A DNA stretch of 46,873 nt from Clostridiales bacterium (GTDB taxonomy: Bacteria > Bacillota > Clostridia > Lachnospirales > Lachnospiraceae): NCBI GenBank assembly GCA_029100885.1, contig JAQXPY010000173.1, positions 1 through 46,873 on the forward strand, read 5' to 3'. A model generated the notes under the pieces. That model was not told where the DNA came from and did not search any database. It saw nothing but the letters and a program-made list of their open reading frames with translations. This document shows positions 9,918 to 19,084 of the stretch, one piece after another (positions within the stretch are counted from its first letter, which is position 1; the number at the start of each line of letters is the position of its first letter). The translations under genes were made by a program, and so were the position numbers.

Positions 9918-9950
9918 GCCTGAGGAAAGCTATCGACTGAAAGCTTAAGG

Positions 9951-10490
9951 ATGGACATAGTAATAACAGGCTTTGCGGGTCTCGAGGGAAGTCTGAGTAT
10001 ATACAACTGCACAGAATACAGAGAGAAGCTTTTGAACAGATATTCCAAAAGTTTTTTTCGTGTATTTGAAAAACCTGACAGTATCTATAATGATATGCAG
10101 ACTTTAGACAGGCTGTTCAAAAAGGAAGCCGCTGCGGGAAGAGCTGCCGCGGCGGGACGCGGCGGTGTTCTGGCAGGTCTCTGGGAGATAATGAAGGAGA
10201 ACCGTCTGGGAGGAACGTATTCACAAAAGGATATTCCCATACTTCAGCAGACTGTCGAAATATGTGAAGTATTTTTTCTGAACCCTTACAGGCTATGGTC
10301 TCCGGGCTGCCGTATCTGGCTTACAGAGGATACCGGTTCGGTAATGGCAGCTGCGGAGGAGTCGGGTGTTCCGGCGGCAGTAATAGGATATACCGGAAGA
10401 ATGGTCAAGATCAGAAGAACAGATATCGATGTGGAATCCTCCCTCAGAAAGCCGGAGGGAGAAGAGCTGGACAGGCTCGGACTGACCTGA
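9951..10490 (+). CDS. AIR synthase/HypE-like C-terminal-domain protein (divergent)
   Basis: GRGGVLAGLWEI ... VEICEVFFLNPYRLWSPGCRIWLT ... GVPAAVIGYTG pattern of the PurM/HypE C-terminal domain. Confidence 0.6.
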   Translation: MDIVITGFAGLEGSLSIYNCTEYREKLLNRYSKSFFRVFEKPDSIYNDMQTLDRLFKKEAAAGRAAAAGRGGVLAGLWEIMKENRLGGTYSQKDIPILQQTVEICEVFFLNPYRLWSPGCRIWLTEDTGSVMAAAEESGVPAAVIGYTGRMVKIRRTDIDVESSLRKPEGEELDRLGLT

Positions 10491-10515
10491 CCGTAAACGC
10501 ATAAGAGAATGGATC

Positions 10516-10563
10516 ATTGAGCGAATACTTGAAAGAGCTTTGAAGGAAGCTATTGAAAGAATC
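10516..10563 (+). repeat. degenerate 12-bp tandem array, 4 units
   Basis: attgagcgaata/cttgaaagagct/ttgaaggaagct/attgaaagaatc. Confidence 0.5.
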
Positions 10564-10630
10564 ATATAACGAGTCATACACGGGGAATGTCGCTGACCTA
10601 CTGATACAGGACATTTCCGAAGGAGGAAAA

Positions 10631-11110
10631 ATGAGACAGAAGCTGCTTAGTGCAATAGAGAATCATGCAAGGATCAGCGCGGAGGATCTGGCTGCGATCA
10701 CATGCTCAACAGTCCCGGAGATCGAAAAGGAGTTGGAAAAGCTGGAGCTGGAGAGGATCATCTGCGGTTATCATACGCTCATCAACTGGGACAAGGTCGG
10801 AGAGGAAAAGGCTGATGCCCTGATAGAGGTCAAGGTCACACCTCAGAAGGGAGTGGGCTTTGATCAGATGGCGGATAAGATCTGCAAGTATCCTGAGGTC
10901 ACAAGCATGTATCTTATCAGCGGAAGCTGTGACTTCGTTCTCTTTATTGAGGGAAAATCAATGAGAGAGATAGCTATGTTCGTTTCTGAGGAGCTCTCCA
11001 CCATCGAGGGTGTTCTCAGCACCACAACTCAGTTCATTCTCAAAAAATACAAGCAGGACGGATTCTTGGTGGAAAATACTGCAAGGGACGAGAGGTATGC
11101 AATGTCATGA
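10631..11110 (+). CDS. Lrp/AsnC family transcriptional regulator
   Basis: N-terminal HTH and C-terminal RAM-like domain (GSCDFVLFIEGKSMREIAMFV); SD aggagga before ATG 10631. Confidence 0.9.
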   Translation: MRQKLLSAIENHARISAEDLAAITCSTVPEIEKELEKLELERIICGYHTLINWDKVGEEKADALIEVKVTPQKGVGFDQMADKICKYPEVTSMYLISGSCDFVLFIEGKSMREIAMFVSEELSTIEGVLSTTTQFILKKYKQDGFLVENTARDERYAMS

Positions 11111-12276
11111 GAAATCCTCTGAACAGTTATATTGAAGCAATTCCTCCCTCAGGCATCAGAAAGTTTTTTGATCTGGTAGCGGAAATGAATGATCCGGAGG
11201 TGATTTCTCTGGGAGTGGGAGAGCCGGATTTTGATACACCGTGGCATATCAGAAAAGAGGGCATCGACGCTCTTACCAAGGGCAAGACCTTTTACACGGC
11301 AAATGCGGGTCTTATGGAGCTTCGCAAAGAGATATCTCTGTTTATGGAGAGAAAATACTCTCTGAGCTATGAGCCGGCCTCTGAGATACTTGTTACCGTG
11401 GGAGGCTCTGAGGCGATAGATGCATGCTTCAGAGCAATGCTTGACAGGGGAGATGAGATCATTATCCCGGAGCCGTGCTTCGTATCCTACAAGCCGTGTG
11501 CGATCATGGCAGGAGCTGTTCCGGTCATTGTGGATCTGAAGCCGGAAAATGAATTCAGACTTCAGCCGGAGGAGCTGGAGGCAGCAATAACCGACAGGAC
11601 AAAGATGGTATTCCTTTCTTATCCCAACAATCCTACGGGAGCGATAATGGAAAAGGAGGATCTGGAAAAGATCGCCGAGGTTGTGATAAAACATGATCTG
11701 TTCGTTATCAGCGACGAGATATATGCGGAGCTGACCTATGGGGACAGAAGCTTTATCAGCATTGCTTCGCTTCCGGGCATGAGGGAGAGAACAGTAGTGG
11801 TCAACGGCTTCTCCAAGGCATTTGCCATGACAGGCTGGAGACTCGGCTACGCCGCAGGACCTGCCGTTATTATGAAGCAGATGATGAAGGTACACCAGTT
11901 TGCCATTATGTGTTCACCTACACTATCCCAGTATGCGGCAGTTTCGGCCCTCAGATACGGCGAAGACGACATCAGGATGATGCGAGACGAGTATGACCGC
12001 AGGAGGCGTTTCCTGCTGAACAGATTTGAAAAGATGGGCATTCCGTGCTTTGAGGCCAAGGGCGCCTTTTACCTGTTCCCGTGTATCAGCAAGTTCGGAA
12101 TGACCTCCAATGAGTTTGCCGAGGCTATCCTTAAGGAACAGAAGCTGGCTGTAGTTCCGGGAAGTGCATTTGGAAGCTCCGGTGAAGGCTTCCTCAGAAT
12201 ATCCTATGCATATTCACTCAAGGATCTGGAAAAGGCTACGGAAAGGATCCGAAGATTTATTTCGTCAAGGCAGTAA
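11107..12276 (+). CDS. PLP-dependent aminotransferase class I/II
   Basis: SYPNNPTGAIM, ISDEIYAELTY, NGFSKAFAMTGWRLGY, FLRISYA; ATGA overlap with Lrp. Confidence 0.95.
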   Translation: MRNPLNSYIEAIPPSGIRKFFDLVAEMNDPEVISLGVGEPDFDTPWHIRKEGIDALTKGKTFYTANAGLMELRKEISLFMERKYSLSYEPASEILVTVGGSEAIDACFRAMLDRGDEIIIPEPCFVSYKPCAIMAGAVPVIVDLKPENEFRLQPEELEAAITDRTKMVFLSYPNNPTGAIMEKEDLEKIAEVVIKHDLFVISDEIYAELTYGDRSFISIASLPGMRERTVVVNGFSKAFAMTGWRLGYAAGPAVIMKQMMKVHQFAIMCSPTLSQYAAVSALRYGEDDIRMMRDEYDRRRRFLLNRFEKMGIPCFEAKGAFYLFPCISKFGMTSNEFAEAILKEQKLAVVPGSAFGSSGEGFLRISYAYSLKDLEKATERIRRFISSRQ

Positions 12277-12282
12277 AGGTCA

Positions 12283-13653
12283 ATGAGCAAAGCGATAGAA
12301 GTCAGGGATGTTACAAAGATATACAGACTTTATGAAAAAAACACCGACAGGCTGAAGGAGTCTCTTGGACTTACAAAAAAGAATCTTCACAGGGATTTTT
12401 ATGCTCTGAGGGGTGTTTCCTTTGATGTCGAAAGGGGGCAGTCGGTAGGTATTATCGGCACGAACGGCTCGGGAAAATCCACTGTTCTGAAGATCATAAC
12501 AGGAGTGCTCACTCCCTCCTCGGGAACCGTCTCTGTTAACGGTACCGTTTCCGCGCTGCTGGAGCTGGGAGCCGGATTCAACATGGAGTATACGGGTATA
12601 GAAAACATCTATATGAACGGAACCATGATGGGCTTTACAAAGGCCGAGATGGACAGGAAGCTGGAGGACATCCTGAAATTCGCGGACATAGGCGACTTTG
12701 TTTATCAGCCTGTCAGGTCGTATTCCTCTGGTATGTTTGTCCGGCTGGCCTTTGCACTGGCAATCAATGTGGATCCGGAGATACTGATCGTGGACGAGGC
12801 CCTTTCTGTGGGAGATATCTTCTTTCAGGCCAAATGCTACCAGCACATGGATAAGCTGAGAAAAAACGGAACCACTATCCTCATGGTCACCCATGATATG
12901 AGCTCGGTGCTGAAATACTGCGACAAGGCGGTTCTCCTGAATGACGGAGAGAAGGTATCCGAGGGAAAGCCGGGTGAGATAATAGATCTTTATAAGAGGA
13001 TCCTTGCGGGACAGTATGACGGGACGGAAGCAATGCAGGAGTCCCGGGAGGAGCTTACGGATTCGGCAGAAGACAGCGGACGGAAACCATCGGCAGAAGC
13101 GGTGTCAGAAACATATGCAGGCAGCAGACCGGAAGGCCGGGACTCAGCCGAATGCAAAAACACATCCGGGCCGATGAAAACCGGTATGACCATCAATCCG
13201 AACGTTAACGAATACGGCAACGGAAAGGCCGAGATATATGATTTCGGCATTTTAGACAAGGACGGCAGGGTGACATCTCTGATACTCAAGGGAGAGCGCT
13301 TTACCATCAGAGAAAGGATCCGCTTCAAGGCGCATATCGAAGCACCGATATTTACATATACCTTCCGCGACAAGAAGGGCAATGATCTCACAGGCACCAA
13401 CACACTGTTTGAAGGAACACCGGTGGAAAGTGTCGGACCGGGAGATGAATACGAGGTCGAATTCACCCAGAACATGGATCTTCAGGGAGGAGAATACCTG
13501 ATCAGCATGAGCTGTACCGGATTTGAGCAGGGAGAGCATGTGGTTTATCATCGTCTGTATAATCTGCTCAACCTGACCGTTATCTCAAATAAAAATACAG
13601 TCGGGGTCTACGATATGAACTCCGATGTCAGGATCAGAAAGAACAATGAATGA
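12283..13653 (+). CDS. wzt: ABC transporter ATP-binding protein, Wzt type with C-terminal carbohydrate-binding-like domain
   Basis: GTNGSGKSTVLKII, YSSGMFVRLAFALAI, ILIVDEALSVGD; linker then approximately 140-aa beta-rich C-terminal domain (GKAEIYDFGILDKDGRVTSLILKGERFTI). Confidence 0.9.
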   Translation: MSKAIEVRDVTKIYRLYEKNTDRLKESLGLTKKNLHRDFYALRGVSFDVERGQSVGIIGTNGSGKSTVLKIITGVLTPSSGTVSVNGTVSALLELGAGFNMEYTGIENIYMNGTMMGFTKAEMDRKLEDILKFADIGDFVYQPVRSYSSGMFVRLAFALAINVDPEILIVDEALSVGDIFFQAKCYQHMDKLRKNGTTILMVTHDMSSVLKYCDKAVLLNDGEKVSEGKPGEIIDLYKRILAGQYDGTEAMQESREELTDSAEDSGRKPSAEAVSETYAGSRPEGRDSAECKNTSGPMKTGMTINPNVNEYGNGKAEIYDFGILDKDGRVTSLILKGERFTIRERIRFKAHIEAPIFTYTFRDKKGNDLTGTNTLFEGTPVESVGPGDEYEVEFTQNMDLQGGEYLISMSCTGFEQGEHVVYHRLYNLLNLTVISNKNTVGVYDMNSDVRIRKNNE

Positions 13654-16600
13654 TATATACCGTAAGCTATTAGAAACAGCGGGTCTGTACAGGAAGTCTG
13701 ACTCCCGGATATGGGAGGATATGCTTGAGACAAACGGCGACCCGGATTCCTACACAGCACTCAGCCGGGACAGAATAAATGTCACCGGCTGTTTTCCGTG
13801 GAAGAAGGATCAGAAGGTCCTCTGTGCCGGAGCAGATTACGGCTGCTTTGCGCCTCTGACATCGGAAACCGCGTCTGTCGATATACTGGACACAGAGCCC
13901 GAGAGGAGAGAGCTTGCAGCTCTCAGATACAGCAGGCTTGCGGAGACGGGACGACTGAGAGTCCTCGTATCGGCGGAGCCTGAAAGCTATGATGTTGTCA
14001 TAGCGGATCTGGCAGGAGCAGGCATGACAGCTGTCGAGCCGAAAACCGCAGATGTCTATGAATATCTGACCCGTCTGACGGAGTATCTCAAGCAGGGAGG
14101 CTCGATGCTGGTAATAGCCGACAATGCGGGGGCTTTGGAAGCATCCGCGGGAGAACTCAGAGATGACGCCGAAAACTGCATTTCTCTCAGGAGAGCCGGG
14201 GAGCTTTCGCGGGAGCTGGGATTCACACGCCTTTTGCGATATTATCCGCTTCCGAACGCCTTGTTCGCAAAAAATATCTTCTCCGACAGGCTGCTGCCGT
14301 CACAGGGAAGCTTCAAGGATATTAACAGGTACAGCTTCGGCAGCCGGCAGACTGTGTTCAATGCGGACGTAGTATACGGCAGGCTGTGCGAGACGGGAGT
14401 ATTTCCTGAATTTGCACCCTCCTATGCGCTTATCATGTCAGAGCTCAGAAGGAGTACGTCAGATATATCCGATACAGAGCATATCCCTGAAGCGGAGGGT
14501 GATCCGGGTACACCGGTCTATGTCAGATATAACAGAAGCAGAGCTGAAGCCTTTGCCCTGAAAACAGAGATATTTGAGGATGCCGAGGGAAACAGGACCG
14601 TAAGAAAAACAGCTCTCAGTCAGGCAGGAAACGTTCATATAAGGAGCTTTGAGAATAAATATAAGCTGCTTAAGAAGGAAGCACCTGATACGCTGAACAT
14701 TCTCGAGCCGGTGATAGGAGAGAATGAGAACGGACTGGCCTATGCGCTGTTCAGATATATCAAGGGTGATACCCTTGACAGTATGCTGTCGGAGATGATC
14801 AGTGACGGAAGGGCTCCTGAGGAGGCTCTGGAGCAGGCGCTTGCGGCGGTTCTCGGCAACAGGGAAACAGCAGGCCGGAACATAGACGGTCTGTTTGAGA
14901 ATGTGATCCGGGACACAGACGGAAGACTCTGGATAATAGACTACGAATGGGTCAGGGAGGAGCCTCTGGACAAGCGGTTTCTCAGATGCAGGATCTTATC
15001 CTACTGGTATGACGCACACAGCAGTATGCTGTACGGATATGAGAACAGAAGAGGTTTTTTAAACAGCCTCGGAGTCAATGCAGAGGTGATAGATGAATAC
15101 GACAGATGGGAGAAGGAATTCCAGTCTGTCGTTGGCGCCGGAGAGAAGCTCCCGTACGGTTCATTTTCGACCCCGATCTCAGCAGCGGCCTTCAGAGAAC
15201 AGGAGGCAAGACTTGCCGAGATGACGGAGTGGAATCTCAGGCTTCAGGATGAGGTGGAGGAGCATAAGACAGTACTGGCAAAGGAACGGGAGATCGAACG
15301 CCTCAGTCAGAACCATATCAGGAATATAGAAAAGATCAATTCCGCGCAGAAGGCAGAGCTCGAGATGCTCAGAGAACAGAATGTATACCTTGCGGCGCAT
15401 CAGAGCATTTCAAGCAGGATAAAAAGAGGGCTGATCACGAGACTGGATACCTGGGCCCCTGCGGATTCAAACCGCCGCAGGATGATCAGATATGCGAAAA
15501 ATACTCTCCTTCATCCTGTAAGGATGCTGGGGATGTATCTTGGCAGAGAGGGCCGGGTATTTATCAGAGGAGACTTCAGAATCGGAGGAGAGTTTGCCGA
15601 AGGAGGTATTCTGAATATACCGGAAACACCGTCTCCGCTGGTCTCCATAGTGATACCTGCGTACAATCAGGTTGGCTATACCTATGCCTGCATAAGGTCG
15701 ATCATAGCAAATACAGATCCTCTGGAAACTCCTTATGAGGTGATCCTGGCGGATGACGTATCCTCGGATGCCACCTCGGAGATAGGAGACTACATCCACG
15801 GTCTTATTGTGAGCAGAAATACCTCAAATATGGGGTTCTTAAAGAACTGCAATCAGGCTGCTGCCAGGGCCCGCGGAGATTATATTCTGTTCCTCAATAA
15901 CGATACAAAGGTGCATGAAAACTGGCTTGAACCTCTGGTGAGACTTATGAGGGAGGACAGCACCATAGGCATGACAGGCTCCAAGCTGGTATATCCTGAC
16001 GGCAGACTGCAGGAGGCAGGAGGAATAATATGGTCCGATGCCTCAGGCTGGAACTATGGAAGACTGGATGATCCGGACAGGCCTGAATACAACTATGTAA
16101 GAGAGACGGATTATATATCCGGAGCTGCAATAATGATAAGGGCAGACCTTTGGAGAGAGATAGGCGGCTTTGATGAGCTTTATGCTCCTGCATACTGCGA
16201 GGATTCGGATCTTGCCTTTGAGGTACGCCGTCACGGCTGCAGGGTGGTATATCAGCCGCAGTCTGTAGTCACTCACTTTGAGGGAATTTCCAACGGAACC
16301 GATGTGGAGGGCACAGGGCTCAAGAGATATCAGAAGGTAAATCAGGAAAAGTTCAGAAAGAAATGGGCTGATGAGCTCAAAAAGCAGTCTGTAAATACAG
16401 GAGATCCGGATCCCTTCAAGGCAAGGGATCGCTCTCAGGAAAAAAAATGCGTTGTCGTTATCGATCATTATGTTCCTACCTGGGATCGGGATGCCGGCTC
16501 AAAAACTACCTTCCAGTACCTGAAGATGTTTCTGAAGAAGGGCTTCAATGTCAAATTTATCGGAGATAATTTCCTGCACGAGGAGCCGTATACAACACAG

Positions 16601-17587
16601 CTCATGCAGCTTGGCATAGAGGTGCTTTACGGCGATGCGTACAGGGACGGTGTATTTGATTACCTTAAGAAAAACAGTGCCAATATCGATTTCTGCTATC
16701 TCAACAGACCTCATATCGCGGCAAAATATATAGATTTTCTGAAGAAAAATACGGACATTAAATGTATCTTTTACGGTCATGACCTGCATTATCTGAGACT
16801 GTTCAGGGAATATGAGCTGAGTGGTGATATCAGGAAGAAAAGAGAGTCGGATTACTGGAAAAATGTGGAGTATTCAGTGATGGAGCAGGCGGACATGGTA
16901 TATTATCCGTCTCAGGTCGAGATAGATGAAATACACAGGCTGCATCCGGAACTTCAGGCAAAGGCCATCACCGCATATGTATGGGATGAGTTCAGAGACA
17001 GCAGCGGCGAGGACTATGAAAGCAGAAACGGACTTCTGTTCGTGGGCGGCTTCAGGCATCCGCCGAATGCCGATGCGGTAAAGTGGTTTGCGGAGAAAAT
17101 ATTCCCTAAGATCAGGGAAGAGATCGGTGATGTCAGATTTTATGTGGCAGGCTCCGGAGCGGGAGAGGATATTCTGGCTCTGGCGGACAGCGAGGCAGGA
17201 ATAGAGATACTCGGCTTCGTTTCCGATGAGAGACTGGCACAGCTTTATTCCTCCTGCAGACTGGTGGTGGTTCCGCTCAGATACGGAGCAGGAGTCAAGG
17301 GCAAGGTGGTCGAGGCCTTGTACAATAATGCTGTAGTCGTGACAACATCTGTCGGAGCTGAGGGGATCCCCGGGGCAGAAGGCATCATGAAGGTGACAGA
17401 TGACTCGCCGGAGACTCTGACCGGAGACACAGAGGAAGTTGAGAACACCTTTGCAAGAGAAACGGTTTCACTCTACAGGGATACAGGGAAATGTGCGGAA
17501 ATGAGCCGTGCATGCAGCAAATATATGCGGGAGCACTTCAGCATCGATGCCGCATGGTCAGTGATAGAGGAGGATTTCAGCAGATAA
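13646..17587 (+). CDS. multidomain protein: methyltransferase-like, kinase-like, coiled coil, GT2 and GT4 domains
   Basis: SAM-MTase-like VLCAGADYGCFAPLTSETASVDILDTEPERRE; NIDGLFENVIRDTDGRLWIIDYEWV; charged coiled coil; SPLVSIVIPAYNQ/FLNNDT/YCEDSDLAFEVRRHG (GT2); GLLFVGGFRHPPNADAV..GFVSDERLAQLYSSCRLVVVPLRYGAGVKGKVVEALYNNAVVVTTSVGAEG (GT4); overlaps wzt end by 8 nt. Confidence 0.9.
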   Translation: MNDIYRKLLETAGLYRKSDSRIWEDMLETNGDPDSYTALSRDRINVTGCFPWKKDQKVLCAGADYGCFAPLTSETASVDILDTEPERRELAALRYSRLAETGRLRVLVSAEPESYDVVIADLAGAGMTAVEPKTADVYEYLTRLTEYLKQGGSMLVIADNAGALEASAGELRDDAENCISLRRAGELSRELGFTRLLRYYPLPNALFAKNIFSDRLLPSQGSFKDINRYSFGSRQTVFNADVVYGRLCETGVFPEFAPSYALIMSELRRSTSDISDTEHIPEAEGDPGTPVYVRYNRSRAEAFALKTEIFEDAEGNRTVRKTALSQAGNVHIRSFENKYKLLKKEAPDTLNILEPVIGENENGLAYALFRYIKGDTLDSMLSEMISDGRAPEEALEQALAAVLGNRETAGRNIDGLFENVIRDTDGRLWIIDYEWVREEPLDKRFLRCRILSYWYDAHSSMLYGYENRRGFLNSLGVNAEVIDEYDRWEKEFQSVVGAGEKLPYGSFSTPISAAAFREQEARLAEMTEWNLRLQDEVEEHKTVLAKEREIERLSQNHIRNIEKINSAQKAELEMLREQNVYLAAHQSISSRIKRGLITRLDTWAPADSNRRRMIRYAKNTLLHPVRMLGMYLGREGRVFIRGDFRIGGEFAEGGILNIPETPSPLVSIVIPAYNQVGYTYACIRSIIANTDPLETPYEVILADDVSSDATSEIGDYIHGLIVSRNTSNMGFLKNCNQAAARARGDYILFLNNDTKVHENWLEPLVRLMREDSTIGMTGSKLVYPDGRLQEAGGIIWSDASGWNYGRLDDPDRPEYNYVRETDYISGAAIMIRADLWREIGGFDELYAPAYCEDSDLAFEVRRHGCRVVYQPQSVVTHFEGISNGTDVEGTGLKRYQKVNQEKFRKKWADELKKQSVNTGDPDPFKARDRSQEKKCVVVIDHYVPTWDRDAGSKTTFQYLKMFLKKGFNVKFIGDNFLHEEPYTTQLMQLGIEVLYGDAYRDGVFDYLKKNSANIDFCYLNRPHIAAKYIDFLKKNTDIKCIFYGHDLHYLRLFREYELSGDIRKKRESDYWKNVEYSVMEQADMVYYPSQVEIDEIHRLHPELQAKAITAYVWDEFRDSSGEDYESRNGLLFVGGFRHPPNADAVKWFAEKIFPKIREEIGDVRFYVAGSGAGEDILALADSEAGIEILGFVSDERLAQLYSSCRLVVVPLRYGAGVKGKVVEALYNNAVVVTTSVGAEGIPGAEGIMKVTDDSPETLTGDTEEVENTFARETVSLYRDTGKCAEMSRACSKYMREHFSIDAAWSVIEEDFSR

Positions 17588-18234
17588 TGGAAAAGCATAT
17601 CAGGGAGATACTTAATGATCTGATATCAAGATATCCTGAGCTTGAGAGCTGCGGGGACAGTATTGCCGAGGCTTATGAGCTTATCAGAGCCTGCTATGAC
17701 AGAGGCGGCAGGCTTTTAGCTGCGGGAAACGGAGGCTCGGCGGCAGACAGTGAGCATATTGTCGGTGAGCTGATGAAGGGCTTTGAAAAGAAACGTCCGC
17801 TGGATAAGGAATTAAAGCAGAGGATCGCCTGCAATATGGGTGAAAACGGACAGAGGCTTGCAGACAGTCTGCAGGGAGCGCTTCCTGCTGTTTCACTGAC
17901 AGGGCACCCGGCGCTGACCACCGCCTTCGGAAATGATGTGGATCCGGACTTCTGCTTTGCCCAGCAGCTGCTGGGATTAGGAAGACCCGGAGATGTATTT
18001 TTGGGGATCAGCACCTCGGGCAACAGCAGCAATATTCTTGCGGCAGCAGCCGTGGCTAAAGCGATGGGCATCACCGTTATCGGACTGACAGGAAGAGACG
18101 GAGGCAGGCTCGGAAAGGCAGCCGACTGTGCGGTGGTGGTTCCCCGCAGTGAGACCTATCTTATACAGGAGCTGCATCTTCCGGTATACCATGCATTGTG
18201 CCGGATGCTTGAGGAGACATATTTTACGGAATAA
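17587..18234 (+). CDS. gmhA: SIS-domain phosphosugar isomerase, GmhA-like
   Basis: AAGNGGSAADSEHIVGEL, FLGISTSGNSSNILAAA, ELHLPVYHALCRMLEE; TAATG overlap with upstream CDS. Confidence 0.8.
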   Translation: MEKHIREILNDLISRYPELESCGDSIAEAYELIRACYDRGGRLLAAGNGGSAADSEHIVGELMKGFEKKRPLDKELKQRIACNMGENGQRLADSLQGALPAVSLTGHPALTTAFGNDVDPDFCFAQQLLGLGRPGDVFLGISTSGNSSNILAAAAVAKAMGITVIGLTGRDGGRLGKAADCAVVVPRSETYLIQELHLPVYHALCRMLEETYFTE

Positions 18235-18287
18235 GCACATATCCATTGTGCCGAATGCCTGAGGAGACAAATTTTACGGAATGAAGC
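18194..18287 (+). repeat. 50-bp-period partial tandem duplication of the gmhA 3' end
   Basis: cattgtgccggatgcttgaggagacatattttacggaataagca repeated as cattgtgccgaatgcctgaggagacaaattttacggaatgaagca. Confidence 0.9.
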
Positions 18288-19084
18288 ATACCTTTGCGAT
18301 AAGCGCCTACGGAGAAAGTGAATATCTGGAGGATTGTATCAGGTCCCTGAAAGCCCAGACGGTATTATCGGATATCATTATCTGTACATCGACACCGAAT
18401 GGGCTGATAACCGAGACCGCCGCACGATGGGGCATCAGTCTGTATGTAAGAAGCGGATCCGGCTCCATAGGTGCAGACTGGAATTTTGCGGTCGAAACAG
18501 CGGTCAGGGAGACAGGAGCGGAGCTGGTGACAGTGGCGCATCAGGATGATATGTATCGCAGTGAATATGTTCAGGCTCTTCTTGAAGCCGTCGGAAGATA
18601 TCCGGACATGAGCCTTTTCTGTACACGCTGCAGAACGGTAGATGAAAATGGCGATAAGCTTAATACAAGGGCCGAGGGCGTAAAACGCATCCTGAGGCTT
18701 CCCCTCAGACTCAGGGCCCTGTCCGCACTGAGCCCTGTAAAAAAAATGCCGCTGATAATAGGGAACGGCATAGCCTGTCCGACCTGTACATACAATATCC
18801 ATCTGACGGGCATGCCTTTGTTTGGAGAGAGATACAGGTTTGTCGTGGACTGGGATACATTGCTGAGACTGGCTGACAGACCCGGCAGGTTTATCTGTGA
18901 GGAACGGGAGCTGGTGGATTACAGGGTACATCCCGGTGCGGAGACCAGAAAAAACATTATTGATCATAATCGAGAGCGGGAGGAACGGGAGCTTTTTTTA
19001 CGGATATGGCCGGAGCCTGCAGTCAGGCTGATCATGCATTTCTATAAAAAGGCATACAGAGATTACGATGCAGACACTGATTGA
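18281..19084 (+). CDS. glycosyltransferase family 2 protein
   Basis: TFAISAYGESEYLEDCIRSLKAQT ... ELVTVAHQDDMY ... VDWDTLLRLADRPG. Confidence 0.85.
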   Translation: MKHTFAISAYGESEYLEDCIRSLKAQTVLSDIIICTSTPNGLITETAARWGISLYVRSGSGSIGADWNFAVETAVRETGAELVTVAHQDDMYRSEYVQALLEAVGRYPDMSLFCTRCRTVDENGDKLNTRAEGVKRILRLPLRLRALSALSPVKKMPLIIGNGIACPTCTYNIHLTGMPLFGERYRFVVDWDTLLRLADRPGRFICEERELVDYRVHPGAETRKNIIDHNREREERELFLRIWPEPAVRLIMHFYKKAYRDYDADTD

